Origin: Chloranthus sessilifolius
Lineage: Eukaryota; Streptophyta; Magnoliopsida; Chloranthales; Chloranthaceae
Reading direction: 5' to 3'
DNA: 64,000 bases
Assembly (NCBI GenBank): GCA_021018995.1
Contig: CM037584.1
Location: 142,307,317 to 142,371,316, forward strand
The notes under the pieces were generated by a model. The model did no database searches and was not told the origin of the DNA. It saw only the letters and a list, made by a program, of their open reading frames with translations. A program made the translations under genes and the position numbers. Positions 46,804 through 58,942 of the stretch are shown here, in pieces (within the stretch, counting starts at the first letter, position 1; each line of letters starts with the position of its first letter).

Positions 46804-47205
46804 TGTAGACACCCAAATTTGGCCCAAGGCCCGATCGAAACACCTTTCGAGAGAAGCGCATTTATGAGCTTTTGATGGCATGTATGGAATCCTTAGGAAT
46901 CACTCTAAACCCTTAGGAATCACCCTAGATCCCCCAAGAACCTACCCCGAACCTTTAGAAACCGACCCCGACCCTTAGAACCTTTTTTAACCCTAACCTA
47001 ACCTTCCCAGGCAATAAGGAGGAGGGGTGCACCAGAACTGGCTACGACCCTCTACAACGACCAACTCTTATGCCATTAAAGAGTAGAGGTCGTCATCTTT
47101 CCAACGGTCCAAGAATCGCCCCAATCGGAGATATATATCAGCAGATGTGTCAATCCGAACTCGGGGGGCAGGAAGGTAATTTCAAGGTGGCCCCCCCTAG
47201 GGATT

Positions 47206-47362
47206 TGGCGCGACTATTAGTCGCGCCAGGCTATTTCTCCCCAGAAATGGCCTGGCGTAACTAATAGTTGCGCCAGGTATAAATTTTGCCTGACGCAACT
47301 ATTAGTTGCACCAGGCCAATCCTCCCTAATTTTAAGCCTGGCGCAACTAATAGTTGCGCTAA
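47206..47362. repeat. Palindrome cluster 1 (LTR U3): four copies
   Basis: Copies at 47,206-47,228, 47,251-47,277, 47,289-47,315 and 47,336-47,362. The consensus arms are TGGCGCAACTA and TAGTTGCGCCA with a single A or T between. Copy 1 has GCGCGACTA arms with compensating changes, so its pairing is kept. Confidence 0.9.
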
Positions 47363-47758
47363 GTTTAAAAGGAGGCCCCCACCCTGCGAGCTAACTTCTA
47401 GCACTGTTCCTCACTATTTCTAATGGTGGATGACGGGGTGAGGCTTTAAGCACTATTTTAAAAGGAGGCCCCCACAGGCATATGAACAATAACAATGTGT
47501 TTTTGCCCCGAAATTCGTGTTTGGGGTTTGACTTGTTGACCACCTCAACCTTTGGGGTGTGTTTTGATAGTTATGTTGCATCCATTCCTAACCTATTTGC
47601 AACCCTCAAAGTGGCTTAAAGCCTCACCCCGTCATCCACCATTAGAACCACCTTCACACCTTTCTAAGCTCTCAAAATCCTAGGAAACCTTAGGTTTGAG
47701 ATTACCTAATTGCTAACTCCAATTAGTATCTAAGTAGCCTCCTAATCCACTCCTTTCC

Positions 47759-47767
47759 TATAAATAG
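47759..47767 (+). promoter_or_regulatory. TATA box of element 3 LTR
   Basis: TATAAATAG followed by AGCCCCCC, 955 bp into the LTR. Confidence 0.8.
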
Positions 47768-48492
47768 AGCCCCCCACCCCTTGGTTAGGAGTTGAGAAAT
47801 TTGCTTAAGAGAGAAAGAGCTCAAAGTGAGAAGTTCTTCCTCCCTTTTGTGCACTATTTTTACCCAAATTCTAGAACCTCCCAACCTCATTTTTAAGCTT
47901 GTTCTTGCATCCAAAACCCTTAGCCTAGGTGTGTGTGATCCCCTAGCCTCCATCCCCTACCTCTTAGCTTTAAGTCCTAGGAGTTAGAACCCCAATTTCC
48001 ACCATACAAAGCCTTCAAGAGCTCATCAAAGTAAGCCATGCAAGGCTCCTCTACGGTGCTACAATGGCCCGAGGGCTCCGGCTCTCCCATTTCTTCTCCT
48101 ATCTCTTTCTAGCTCCCTCCATCCTCTCATTTGTGCCACGCCGCCGATTTTTTGGTAGGAACGGAGGGGCACAAATAGGATTCTAAGCCCTTTTGGGCAA
48201 GAGGAAGCTATTTTCCTTGCTTTTACTTCATTTTATTGTTGGCCATTAGTAGAGACCGCGTTAAGCGGGTTGATCGGGTGCCTAACACCTTCCCGATCGA
48301 TAACCGAAGCCCCTACCCAAGAGCCTTTGGTGTGGACTGGATTCAGAGTCATATTTTTAGCACTTTGGCGCTCATAAAAATGAACTAGGTATCCCGGAAT
48401 ACCGAAAGCTCTGGGTGACGACTCTATATTTTTCATCGTTAGAGAGCGCTTCGTCGTGACGGGGATCGCATCGATTCCCACGGTTGCACAGA

Positions 48493-48510
48493 TGGCGACT
48501 CTCCTGGGGA
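48493..48510 (+). other. Primer-binding site, Arg-tRNA type, element 3
   Basis: TGGCGACTCTCCTGGGGA two bases after the LTR. Ogre/Tat elements use an Arg-tRNA primer site of this form (TGGCGACTC-GCTGGGGA). Confidence 0.8.
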
Positions 48511-48599
48511 TTAGCTAGTAGAGCTTCCCCTTGAACTAGGCCTTTTTTTTATTTTTCTAACATTTTATTGCTCTTTTTTTTTATTACTTTTACTATTTT

Positions 48600-48890
48600 T
48601 TTTTTCACTCACCCCTCCGATTACGTCATTTTACTCACCCCTACGATTCCGTTTTAAATTTTGGCAATCTTTGCCTAGTCACTTGACTGGCACCTTTTTT
48701 TTACTCACCCCTACGATTCCGCTTTAAATTTCAACAATTTTTGTCTACTCGCTTGACTGGCACCTTTCTTTTACTCACCCCTACGTTTCCGCTTTAAATT
48801 TCAGCAACTTTTTGCCTAGTCACTTAATTGGCACCTTTTAAATTTCAGCACTTTATATTTCTCGCCTAGTCGCTTGACTGGCCCCGTCTT
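48600..48890. repeat. ~70-bp tandem array in the leader
   Basis: Three full and one partial copies of TTTTACTCACCCCTACG plus ATTCCGCTTTAAATTTC plus a TTTGCCTAGTC-CTTGACTGGCACC end. Copies differ at about 10% of positions. Confidence 0.85.
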
Positions 48891-49379
48891 TTTTATTATT
48901 CATATCCTAACAGTGGACGCTGGCCCGTAGTGGCGACACGGGATAATCACCCCCGGTCTTTGAACTAAAGAAAACTTCCAAAAAAAGAGAAAAGATTTGA
49001 AAAAATTAAAATTGAACCAAGTTAGGGAGCTTAATTAATTTGTTTTGGGGCGTAGATCTTTCAAAAGGGTTGGTTTAGGCACACATACGAACACTCGGGT
49101 CTTAGTATGGCGGCAGCCCCTAGTGGTGATGATCCAGAAAAGTCTCAGCCCACCTAGTATTTGAGAAGGCGTTTGCATCAGAGGTATATCGGGTGGGTTC
49201 CCATTCCGAAGCTTAAAACCCTTGGGGAGCGCGCTAGCGAGTTATACCGGACTCAATCCTTTAGGTGCAGTAAGGAGAGAATCGATCACCATAAGACTCG
49301 GTTCAAAAGCCTAGCTTCCACAAAAAACTAAAAGAGACTCATTTGGGCATCGGTGTTTGTTCTGGAGAGGCAGTTTTTG

Positions 49380-49545
49380 CCTGACGACTGTATTAGTTGC
49401 GCCAGTGTAAAAACACTGGATTTTATAACTGGTGCAACTAATAGTTGCGCCAGCTTTAAACTCCTAACTTTTACGTTGGCGCAACTAATAGTTGCCTTGT
49501 AAAAAGTCCTCCTACAACCTTGGCATGAAGTATTAGTTGCGCCAG
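49380..49545. repeat. Palindrome cluster 2 (leader): four copies
   Basis: Copies at about 49,380-49,405, 49,429-49,453, 49,474-49,497 and 49,521-49,545 of the same 25-bp palindrome as in the LTR, spaced 45-49 bp. Copy 3 is cut at its right arm and copies 1 and 4 have weakened left arms. Confidence 0.85.
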
Positions 49546-50046
49546 TGCTTTAGCGACCTAACCCAAATCCTTGGCCCTTTCCACCTCCCGAGTTCCCCGA
49601 TCAGTGTGCATAGTGCCTTGTTTAGGCCCCGCCATCTCTGACACCCAATATGCCCCCGTCGGTCAAGAGAAGGCAACTTCTTTTTGACTTGTTTCGGGGG
49701 ATCGGGTAGTTTGCCTCGATTTCCATGCCTTCAATAGATCAAAATTTCTCCTTCGATTCTTCTGAAGTGCATCGGAACCGTCGCTGCGGGTCTTGAATTA
49801 AGGTACGAGAGCCACCCGAAAAGGGAATTCCAAGGCCTGGGAACCTTTGCGTTTCAAAATTTTTTCATAAAATTCAAAAAAAAAAAAAAAATATATATAT
49901 ATATAATCAAAACACAAAAAATATTTAGTTTGTGGTGCCGGCACAACGGCATCATCTTGCCCTCCGTCGTCCTGTAGGGGAAGAAGGAGGAGGATTTTTG
50001 GGCCTTATCCAAGGCATCCTTACCCTACCCGCTCCCGAAGAATGTC

Positions 50047-51742
50047 GTGGGTAGTGGACCCAGTTTACGCCGATCCCGATTCATCCCTGCCACATTCTCC
50101 AACCCACTCCCATTCGGGAGAAGTCTTTTCCACCATCCCCCTCACCCAACCCCCTTTTACTTTCGCCCATTAGCCCCCATATTCCCAACCACTACCCCGC
50201 AAAATATCCAAACTCCAACCCCCCATTCCCCATCTTTTCCCCAAACCATGCCCATGCCAAACCCATTTTCCCAATCCACATCCATGCCCCAATTCCCATC
50301 ATCCCCCTATAGACCCAATCCACCCACATTCACATACACCACTTCCACCCTATCCAACCCCCCGCAAGATCCTCCATCCATCCGAGTCATGCCATTTTTA
50401 CCGGGGCCATGCCCAATTTCCCTCATCCTTCCTCATCATGCCCCCCATCATCCCAAAACATATCCAATACATCCCCTCATCCACCCCATACACCCACACC
50501 TACCGTGGCCATGCCCAATTTTTCCATCACCTCCACCCCATCTATACCCCATCACCCCTTAAATCCACCATCCACATCCCACCCCCCTTCCATGGCCATG
50601 ATGGAGGAGATGTTCCAAGCATACTCTTCATGGAGGGCTTCCCAAAATATCTCTCCTCCACGCGCCACATCCATGAATCCATCCCACACCTTAGCAAACC
50701 TCCATGCTTCACTCCCCCATGACCCCCATCAACCTCCCATTATCCACACCATTCAAACCCCCATCACCCATATACCCCAAGGCCCATTGGCCCAAACCCC
50801 CTTTTTCCACACATCTCAGGGCCCCATGGCCCAATACCCCTCCATCCATGATCTCCAGGGTCCCATGGCCCACCACCCCACTACCTATCATCTCCAAGGC
50901 CCATTGGCCCAAACCCCCATTACCCATATCTCCCAGGGCCCATTAGGCCAAACCCATCAAATCCAAACCCATCAGGGGCCCATGGCCCAAATCCACCAAT
51001 GGCCCATGGCCCAGACCCACCAAGGGCCCACGGCCCAGACCCACCAAGGCCCATTGAGCCAGACCCAACAAGGCCTATTGGGCTAAACCCACTAAGACCC
51101 ATTGGGCCAGACCCATCAAGGCCCATTAGGCCAGACCCAACAAGGCTCATTGGGCCAAACCCATCAAGGGCCCATGGGCCAGATCCACCAAGGGCCCATG
51201 GCCCATACCCATCAAGGCCCCATGGGGCCAAACCCACCAAGGGGCCCGTGGCCCAGACCCATCAAGGGCCCTTGGCCCAAACCTATCAAGGGTCCATGGC
51301 CCAGACCTATCAGTGGCCCATGACCTAAAATGATCAAGGGTTCATGACCCAAACCCAAACCCCACACTCATACCTTCCATAATACCCCCAACACTTAACC
51401 CAACCTTCATAATTGGGTCAAACCCATGTCATCCCCCAAACCTAATTCCCCCATGGCCCCACACCCCAAGGCCATCTCCAAACCTTCCCCCATACCCAAT
51501 GGCCTTATCAAGCCCCACCTCAAAACCAAATTCCCATCACCCAACAAACCTTTCCTCACCCCCAATGGGCTCACCCAACCCCTACTCATGTCATTCCCAT
51601 CCAACCCATGCAGCGACAGGTTGAGAATCCTGTCTTCACTGCACATTACGCCGACCAACAGTATGAGGAGGACGAGATTAGGAACAATGGGGCCTATGCT
51701 GGGGCATTGACCAGCCTCAACCCTCCACCAGTAATTTCCCAC
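50047..51742 (+). pseudogene. Proline-rich repeat ORF upstream of gag, element 3
   Basis: Plus-strand frames 50,047-50,562 and 50,409-51,086 overlap and together make a Pro/His/Ser-rich sequence, followed by a Gln-rich tandem field. From about 50,974 to 51,360 the DNA is sixteen copies of a 23-26-bp unit, mostly encoding an eight-residue HQGPMAQT-like repeat. Single-base length differences move the frame between copies. Earlier copies (50,770-50,960) have ~45-bp spacing. It may be the N-terminal extension of gag, which reads on in the frame entering at about 51,750. I do not recognise it as a known domain. Confidence 0.5.
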
Positions 51743-51749
51743 CCCATGG

Positions 51750-53788
51750 TAGCCTAGAGTGAAGTCCGATTGATGGCCGAGAAAGCGACCCCTATATCAA
51801 AAGAGTCAGAGCAGCTGAAAGAATAGTTAGACAAAATACAAAAATAGCTGATGAAAATGGGTGGTGCTAAAATCCACGCCACAGACTTCACAGACCTATG
51901 CCTGTTCGCTGAGGTCCCCTTGCCCCTCAAGTTTAAAATGTCAGTATTCGATATGTACAATGGCATAGGCAACCCGATCGCACACCTCAAGTCCTATTGT
52001 GGGGACATGTGTCAGTACGGAGGGGACGAAAGACTGCAAATAAAAGTCTTTCAGAAGAGTTTGACCGGACCGACCCTGAGGTGGTTCACATCTCTCGAAC
52101 CATCCATGATGAAGACATGGAAAGATTTAGCGCATTTATTCCAGGAACAGTATGCCTATAATACTGATATTGAACTGCGCAAGTCTGATTTGGCCTGTTT
52201 GAAGCAAAATCCAAACAAGACCTTCAGTGACTACTTAGGGCGATGGAGAGCACTGGCAACTCAAGTCAGAAATAGAATACCGGATGATGAGCAGATAGAG
52301 ATGATTTCAAAGAACACTCTGCCAATGATCTCTGATTTTCTTGTGTCCCAACATCAGTCTAGTTTTGCTGATTTGGTGAGGAGTGCCAATCGCTGCGAGG
52401 ATGCCATCAGGGAAGGGCAGTTGAGTAAGAATACTTTAGGGGGCCCTAGCGGGGTCAGAAGATTTTCTGAGCAGAGGAATGAGAAGAGAACAGGGGGCGA
52501 TGTCTAGAACATAGCCAACACCAGGCCCAATAATAACACTGCTCCGTTTCAATTTTAGGCAGCCCCACTAGCACTAGTTAGGCCTGAGTAGATACAAAGA
52601 ATGGGGAATGGGCAAGGGATGCAAATGACCCCGAAACAGAGGAGAGCCCGCTACGACTGAGTTTTTATGCTTCTGGGGCAATCTTTGAGTGTACTTTTAC
52701 CCCTGTTAGTGGAAAAGGGATTAGTGGCTATCTGCCTACCGCAACCTCCTCCTCACCCGATCCCAAAGAACTATGACTCAAATACCCATTGCAATTTTCA
52801 TCAGGGTCCAGGTCACCCTACTAATCACTGCTTCCCGTTGAAGCACGCTATCCAAGATTTGATCGATGCCGAGAAAATCATTCCCCCTGCACCTTCTCAG
52901 CATTCTAATATTCATCAAGTACCACTACCCCCACATCCTATCGGAGGAGCAGGTCCCAGACCCACCATCAGAATGATAGAAGATGAGGAGTTTGAATTTG
53001 ACCCATCTGATTACATCAGTGATCGGGAGAGTTATGTGGCACCGCTATTAAGAAATATTGAAGAGAGGAATATAGGGGTAGTTGAACCCCTAAATTTGTC
53101 AGATTATTTCCCCAACCCGACTCCACAAATAGAACCCTTGGATCTCAGGGCATACTTTCCATCGCCCACACCCGTCAATTATGTGAACATCAATGCATAC
53201 CAACCATACACCACAACCCCCATCAATTACCCGATGAGCCAACAGGCCCCCAATCCTACACCTGCACCCGCCAGTCATCAATGGCCTATGCCCACCCCGT
53301 TTCAACTACCACCGTACACAACAACCCCCGTTGATTACCCTTTAACCCACCAGGCCCCCAATCCAACATCCACACCCATCAGTTATCAATGGCCTGCGCC
53401 CACTTTATCACCCCCAGCTCAACCACCGGCAAGTTCCACCACCCCGGTCAATTACCTGACGGCCCATCAGCCGCCCGCACCCACTAGTTATCAAGGGCCT
53501 ACTTTTACCTCCTTCCCATCAATACCACCACCCTCAAGCTTTACCACCTCCATTTGGCCCAATCTTTCCACCCAACCCTCCACCACCGAAATAAATCAGG
53601 TGTTGCCCACGCCCTCTGAGCCCACCGTACAAGTATCTCAAGCACCGGCTGCCATACGCTTCCAGCTCTTGGGACCCACATATGATCCTCACCAGGTCCC
53701 GCTAAGCTACGAACAAATAGATATCAATGCCAGAAGCAGCAGCAGAGAAGGGGCAGTAGATTTTGTTACCAGATCAGGGAGGATATAG
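51750..53788 (+). pseudogene. gag: gag pseudogene, element 3
   Basis: Frame 51,851-52,507 holds the capsid core: CLFAEVPLPLKFKMSVFDMY, HLKSYCGDM, GPTLRWFTSLEPSM and FSDYLGRWRALATQV. It continues in the same frame after four stops (about 52,505, 52,556, 52,589 and 52,658) as 52,667-53,788, with a Cys-His box HCNFHQGPGHPTNHC (near 52,788) and then a Pro/Thr-rich tail. That tail repeats a PYTTTPVDYPLTHQAPNP-type segment of about 40 residues three times (53,205-53,500). Gag forms the particle core. Damage is limited to stop codons. Confidence 0.8.
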
Positions 53789-53905
53789 AAGTAGCCCAAA
53801 GCACTAGCAGCAGCACGGGCCCAACCTGAAGAAAAGAAAGATAGCGCGGTGAACCCCTTCGAAAAAATGAGTCGAGCACATATACTGGAGACTTAGCTGA
53901 GAAGA

Positions 53906-54350
53906 ATGCCTGCCCATATCACTGTATGGGATCTGTTGATGACGTCCCCACACCATTTTCAAGCATTAATGGGGGCGTTAAAAAATTCGCATGTATCCCT
54001 CCAAGTTAGCCCAGATGAAGTTGGGCAGATAATTGGTCAGGTGATGGCTCCAAATGCCATTTCATTTTTAGACGTCGATTTACTTGAGGAAGGAGGTAGC
54101 CACTCGAAATCTTTGAATATAACCGTTGAGTCCGGAAATATGATTATCCCCTTGGTACTAATCGATAATGGGTTTGCATTGAATATATGCCCATTAAGAA
54201 CCTCCACAAAGATTGGGGTTGATCCGTGCATGTTAAGGCTCACCAGAACCAGTGCTAGAGGGTTTGACAATACCAGGAGAGAAATAATGGGAGAAGTTGA
54301 TCTTGAGATATTGATAGGGCCAATGACCTTTTCCATCTTATTTTAAGTCA
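53906..54350 (+). pseudogene. pol (PR): Aspartic protease region, element 3
   Basis: Open in the gag frame. Preceding text WDLLMTSPHHFQALMGALK, then the catalytic segment IPLVLIDNGFALNICPLR (near 54,147), with the D-N-G triad intact and the following S replaced by F. The end is FSILF and a TAA at 54,344, after which the same frame resumes with SSFNLLLGRPWLHEVGAI (near 54,362), the usual continuation of the protease. Confidence 0.8.
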
Positions 54351-54970
54351 TGGATATCAAGTCCTCATTTAATCTGTTGTTAGGGCGCCCGTGGCTACAT
54401 GAAGTCGGAGCCATACCTTCCACATTGCACCAGAAACTCAAATTTGCATCTGGGCATAAGATTATCACAATCATTGGAGAGGGGCACAGTGAGAAAGAAA
54501 AGGCTGCCAATAGCGTTGAAAAACCTAATATGTTGGATGTACCACACACCGCTGAGGATGTCGACCTCCACAGTTTTGAGTACGAGGTGTCGGCAATACT
54601 CCCAGAACCCATTGAGGGCATCATGTCTAAAACGGGAGGCGGTATGGTAGCGACAGTGGCAATGCTCCAAAAGTGGGGCTATCAGAAAGGAAGGGGTCTA
54701 GGACCCAAATTACAAGGCTGAAGGGACAAAAAGTAAGATTCGGGCTAGGATACAAGCCCACAAAGCAAGAGGTCCGAGAGGCCAACGAGAAAGCTAGGGT
54801 CGCCGCGGCTACAAGAGCTCGAGGAATCAACATAGAGGAGAAACCTCGCCCTAGGCCGCACATCAAGGATTCCATTGTCAGTGTAGGGGTCGTAAAGATC
54901 GATCAAAATGGGGCAACCCATTTGACCCCACACAAACCTAAAGCTCCAGTCCATCCCACCAATCCCTAGA
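54351..54970 (+). pseudogene. Protease end and G-patch, element 3
   Basis: Frame 54,350-54,721 ends MLQKWGYQKGRGLGPKLQG, a clear G-patch (M-x3-GY-x2-G-x-GLG). The following RFGLGYKPTKQEVREAN lies in another frame (54,673-54,969), so an indel near 54,715 splits the two. G-patch domains bind RNA or activate helicases; in Ogre/Tat elements this is a lineage mark. Confidence 0.7.
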
Positions 54971-55705
54971 TCTCCCTTCCTAGCTTGGAGATAGACTTGG
55001 CCGCGTTGTCCCTTTTTGAGGAACGACGGTCGATACCTGAACAAACCCCCTAGCCGTGTTAACATTTGAAGATATCATCTCAGACGAAATGGGGATTAAT
55101 ATGATAGAGGCTGACTCCAATGAGCCATATCATTCAACAACCTCCATCCCAACAGGTAAAGAAGCGGCCCCTCAGGTACGCAACTGGGCATCTTTGCCCC
55201 AAACCCTGGAAGCGAGGAGTGGCCTAACATTCGGCACCCATTTCTAAAAAAAAAACAACCTATAAAAAGTGAGATAAGCCCCTGGCAGGCCATACCATGT
55301 ATATACACAAACCCACCCGGCCAAGGGCCCTTCTCCAAAGAAAATAAAAATCTCAAAAACATAGAAGAAAACAAAAATCTCAAAAACATGGGAAAAACAC
55401 AAAATCCCAAAAACTTTGAAAAAATCCAAAGTCCAAAAATATTGTCATTTAAAATTCCAGAAAATGTCCCACAAAAGGATGCCTTAATCAAAATACTCGT
55501 CCCATGTGAAATCGACCCCTTCCCTGTAGAAATACAAGAAGAGGTAGGGATCACGAGTCTGGACGAGGATGTCCCCTTCGAGGAGCTCCCCGATGAGCTC
55601 CTTGACCGATTTGCCGACTTTGAGCATAGCCCTACCCCCATTGTCGAAGAGACCCAAGACGTCAATCTAGGAATTGAGGAGGTTCCCAGGATAACCAAAA
55701 TCTGA
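54971..55705 (+). pseudogene. Acidic pre-RT linker, element 3
   Basis: Several short frames. From 55,388 the frame is that of gag and RT again. Text is charged (DEDVPFEELPDELLDRFADF near 55,562). Minus-strand frames across this segment (55,096-55,791) are shadows. Confidence 0.6.
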
Positions 55706-56620
55706 ACGTCACTGTCTCCTGAGGAAAGAAAAAGCATTATCGACTTCCTTTGATCATACCAAGATATTTTTCCTTGGTCATATGAGGACATGCCTGGTCT
55801 GGATACTGATTTGATCGAGCATGAGTTGCCCCTCTACCCTGATATAAAGCCAGTCAAGCAGAAGCTGAGAAGTCTCTGTCCCGAGTGGATGTTGAAAGTC
55901 AAAGATGAGGTCATCAAGCAGTATGACGTGGGGTTTCTCATGGTATCCAAGTACCCGTAGTGGCTAGCTAATATTATGCCTGTACCGAAGAAGGATGGAA
56001 AGGTCCGCATGTGTATCAATTTCCACAATTTGAACAAAGCAAGCCCAAAAGACGATTTCCCACTGCCACACATCGACATCTTGGTTGATAACACAACTAA
56101 GCACGGGAAGCTTTCTTTTATGGATGGATTCTCAGGATACAATCAGATCAAAATGGCAGAGGTTGATCGCGAGAAGACAACGTTCATTACCCCTTGGGGA
56201 ACCTTTTGCTATCGAGTCATGCCATTCGGGCTGAAGAATGCCGGTGCAACGTACTAGAGAGCTATGACTGCACTATTTAATGACATGATGCACCGAGAAA
56301 TTGAAGTATATGTCGATGATATGATAGCTAAGTCACCGGAGCGAAGCGATCACTTGGTGAACCTTCAAAAGCTGTTTGAAAGGCTGAGGAAGTATCAGCT
56401 ACGTCTGAATCCACAGAAGTGCGCATTTGGTGCTATGTCAGGGAAACTGTTGGGATTCATTGTCTGCAGTAGGGGGATCAAGGTTGACCCAATCAAAGTC
56501 AAAGCCATCACTGAAATGCCACCGCCGTCTACCGAGAAAGATGTTAGAGGGTTTCTGGGTAGAATACAGTATATCAGTCGGTTCATTGCACAGCTAACTC
56601 CAATCTGTACGGCGATCTTC
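55706..56620 (+). pseudogene. pol (RT): Reverse transcriptase, element 3
   Basis: Same frame as gag. SYEDMPGLDTDLIEHELPLY, MPVPKKDGKVRMCINFHNLN, FMDGFSGYNQIKMAEVDREK, TPWGTFCYRVMPFGLKNAGA and the catalytic VYVDDM (56,306-56,323). All key residues are visible. Stops at 55,751 (TGA), 55,958 (TAG) and 56,255 (TAG) are at positions where the family has Arg, Gln and Gln respectively. No frameshift. If the stops were absent this would be an ordinary Tat RT, but as found it cannot be translated through. Confidence 0.9.
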
Positions 56621-57590
56621 AAGTTACTAAGGAAGAATTCGCCCGTTGAATGGAACGATGATTGTCAGGCAGCGTTCGAAAAAATCAAAAGCTACCTCTT
56701 TAATCCACCTGTTTTGGTACCACCTGAGCCAGGGAGACCACTCTTGATGTATCTCTCCACGACGGAAGTTTCGATGGGATGTGTTTTAGGACAGCACGAT
56801 GAAACGGGAAGAAGAGAGCAGGCCATTTACTATTTAAGCAAGAAGTTTACTGATTATGAGATGCGCTACTCTCACTTGGAGAAAGCATGCCTAGCTCTTG
56901 TATGGGCTACTCAAATGCTCCACCACTATTTGCTATCTCAGGCGGTTCTGGTCTTGGCCTGAATGGACCCATTGAAATACCTATTTGAAAAGCCAGCTCT
57001 CACTGGATGAACCGCATGATGCCAACTTTTATTATCTGAATTCGACATCATGTACATCACTCAGAAGTCGATCAAGGGGCAGGCGCTTGCTGATCATCTT
57101 GCCGACAATCCTTTACCTAATTATGAGCCTTTGAGGACCGAGTTCCCAGATGAAGATATCCTGTTCATGACGGAAGATGATACAGAAGAGGTAAAAGAAT
57201 CATGGGTAATGCACTTTGACGGGGTAGCAAATGTCGAGGGCCAAGGAGTTGGCGCCATCCTGATTTCACTAAAAGGATCCCATGTACCGATCTCTATAGA
57301 GCTCAACTTCCCTTGCACTAACAACATGGCTGAGTATGAAGCTTGCGCCGCTGGTCTGCAGGCAGCTCTCGATCTGAATGTAACTCATCTTCGAGTATTT
57401 GGCGATTCACAGTTAATCATATGCCAGACGAATGGTGACTGGAAGACGAAAGACGAGAAACTGATCCCCTATCATGAACACCTCGAGGATCTGATAGCTT
57501 GCTTCCAAGATGTGACCTTCTCATACGTCCCCCGGATAAGGAATCGCTTTGCCGACGCATTAGCAACTTTGGTGTCAATGATTGAAATCC
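56621..57590 (+). pseudogene. pol (RNH-aRNH): RNase H and archaeal-type RNase H, element 3
   Basis: The first RNase H/tether: VEWNDDCQAAFEKIKSYLF, PLLMYLSTTEVSMGCVLGQ, AIYYLSKKFTDYEMRYSHLE. Its first catalytic Asp is missing, as often in Tat elements where the second domain takes over. Stops lie at 56,960, 57,008 and 57,017. The second RNase H: WVMHFDGVANVEGQGVGAIL, NMAEYEACAAGLQAALDL, LRVFGDSQLIICQTNGDWK and RFADALATL give D, E, D, D. It is open and complete in 57,050-57,590. Confidence 0.85.
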
Positions 57591-58942
57591 CCTATGGTGT
57601 TGAGATGAAGCCGATCGTGATCGAGAAGAGGAATGAGCCGGCCTTCTGCCTCCAGATTGAGGAACCTACAAAGCCTGATGATGAGCCACCTTGGTTCTCA
57701 GATATCAATAATTTCCTTGAGACCCTAACTTTGCCAGAGGGTACATCCAAGACAGACCGAAGAACCATTCAACATTTAGTGGCAGGTTATGTCATTTGTG
57801 GGGAATGCCTCTACCAGCGATCATACACTAACATCTTACTCAGGTGCTTCACTGAAAGTGAAGTGGTCAATATTATGAAAGAAATCCATGAGGGAGTATG
57901 CGGAGCCCACGTCAGCGGTCACATGCTCACTAAGAAAATTTTGCAGCAAGGATACTTCTGGACCACTATGGAATCAGATTGCTGTAAACATGTTAAAAAA
58001 TGCTACAAGTGTCAAGAACACTCCAGTCTGATACACGCTCCTGCCATTGATCTTCACTGCATGACCACTCCTTGGCCATTTGCTACCTAGGGCCTTGACA
58101 TTCTCAGAATGATTAATCCAAAAGCATCAAACTGACATCAGTTCATCCTCGTCGCCATTGAATACTTCACCAAGTGGGTAGAAGTGGCATCATATGCCAA
58201 CATCACGGCCAATCACGTCAAGAAGTTTCTCAAGAACAATATTGTGTGCCGATTTGGAGTACCCAAAGATATCATCACGGACAACGGCACAAACTTTGCG
58301 AATAAGCGCATCCGAGACTTCTGCGAGCAATACAAGATCAAGCACCATCGCTCGTCCCCTTATCGGCCTCAAACTAATGGAGCCGTGGAAGCTGTGAACA
58401 ATACAATCATCCGCATCCTTGAGAAAATGGTCATCACTTATCGAGATTGGAGCGAAATGCTGCCATTTGCTTTGTGGGCCTACCGAACGTCGATCCATAC
58501 CGCTACAGGGGCAAAACCATTCTCCCTTATGTATGAAACCGAGGCCGTCCTCCCGGTAGAGGTTGAAGTACCCTTGCTCCAAATTCTCATAGAATCAAGC
58601 TTACCCGAAGAAGAAAGAGAAAGATCACGCTTTGATCAGCTAAACTTACTGGACGAAAAGAGACTCTTAGCCTTATGCCATACCCAAGTATACCAGGGGC
58701 GAATCACACGCGCTTACAATAAACATGTCTGCGGTCGAGATCTAAAGGTAGGAGACACTGTGCTGAAGAAGATCTTCCCATCCCTCCATGCCGATCCAAG
58801 AGGAAAGTTTAAGCCGAACTGGGAAGGACCATACATCATTCGAGAAGTGCTGCCGGGATACGCCATCCGCCTCGCCACCGTGGACGAAGATCATCTTCCT
58901 GAGCCCATCAATGCTGGATACGTTCGACGGTTCTACTCTTAG
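57591..58942 (+). pseudogene. pol (IN): Integrase, element 3
   Basis: Zinc-binding H-H-C-C: HEGVCGAHVSGH near 57,890 and CYKCQEH near 58,002. Catalytic acids: GLDILR (near 58,091), IITDNGTNF (near 58,272) and TNGAVEAVNNT (near 58,375). The tail contains KPNWEGPYIIREVLPGYA and ends RRFYS with a stop at 58,940. Two stops, 58,088 (in the W-x-G-L-D motif, TGG to TAG) and 58,133, separate the zinc part from the catalytic core. Otherwise intact. Confidence 0.85.

Larger units (their letters stand above)
46804..48490 (+). repeat. 5' LTR of element 3
   Basis: 1,687 bp, TGTAGACACCCAAATTTGG to GGTTGCACA, then GA and the primer site. U3 carries four palindrome copies (47,206-47,362). TATAAATAG at 47,759-47,767 is the promoter. 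No CCAAT-like box was noted. Confidence 0.9.
48511..50046 (+). other. Untranslated leader of element 3
   Basis: About 1.5 kb with no coding motif. It contains a ~70-bp tandem array (48,600-48,890), the second palindrome cluster (49,380-49,545), an A-run and (TA)n near 49,877-49,905 and pyrimidine-rich stretches. Long leaders are usual in Ogre-like elements. Confidence 0.65.

Noticed and set aside
50920-51240. Gly-rich minus-strand frame
   Set aside because: Complement of the 24-bp minisatellite; all frames of such a repeat stay open.
55096-55791. 231-codon minus-strand frame in element 3
   Set aside because: Opposite strand of the pre-RT linker and RT start; no domain, and the plus-strand frame is shared with gag and pol.
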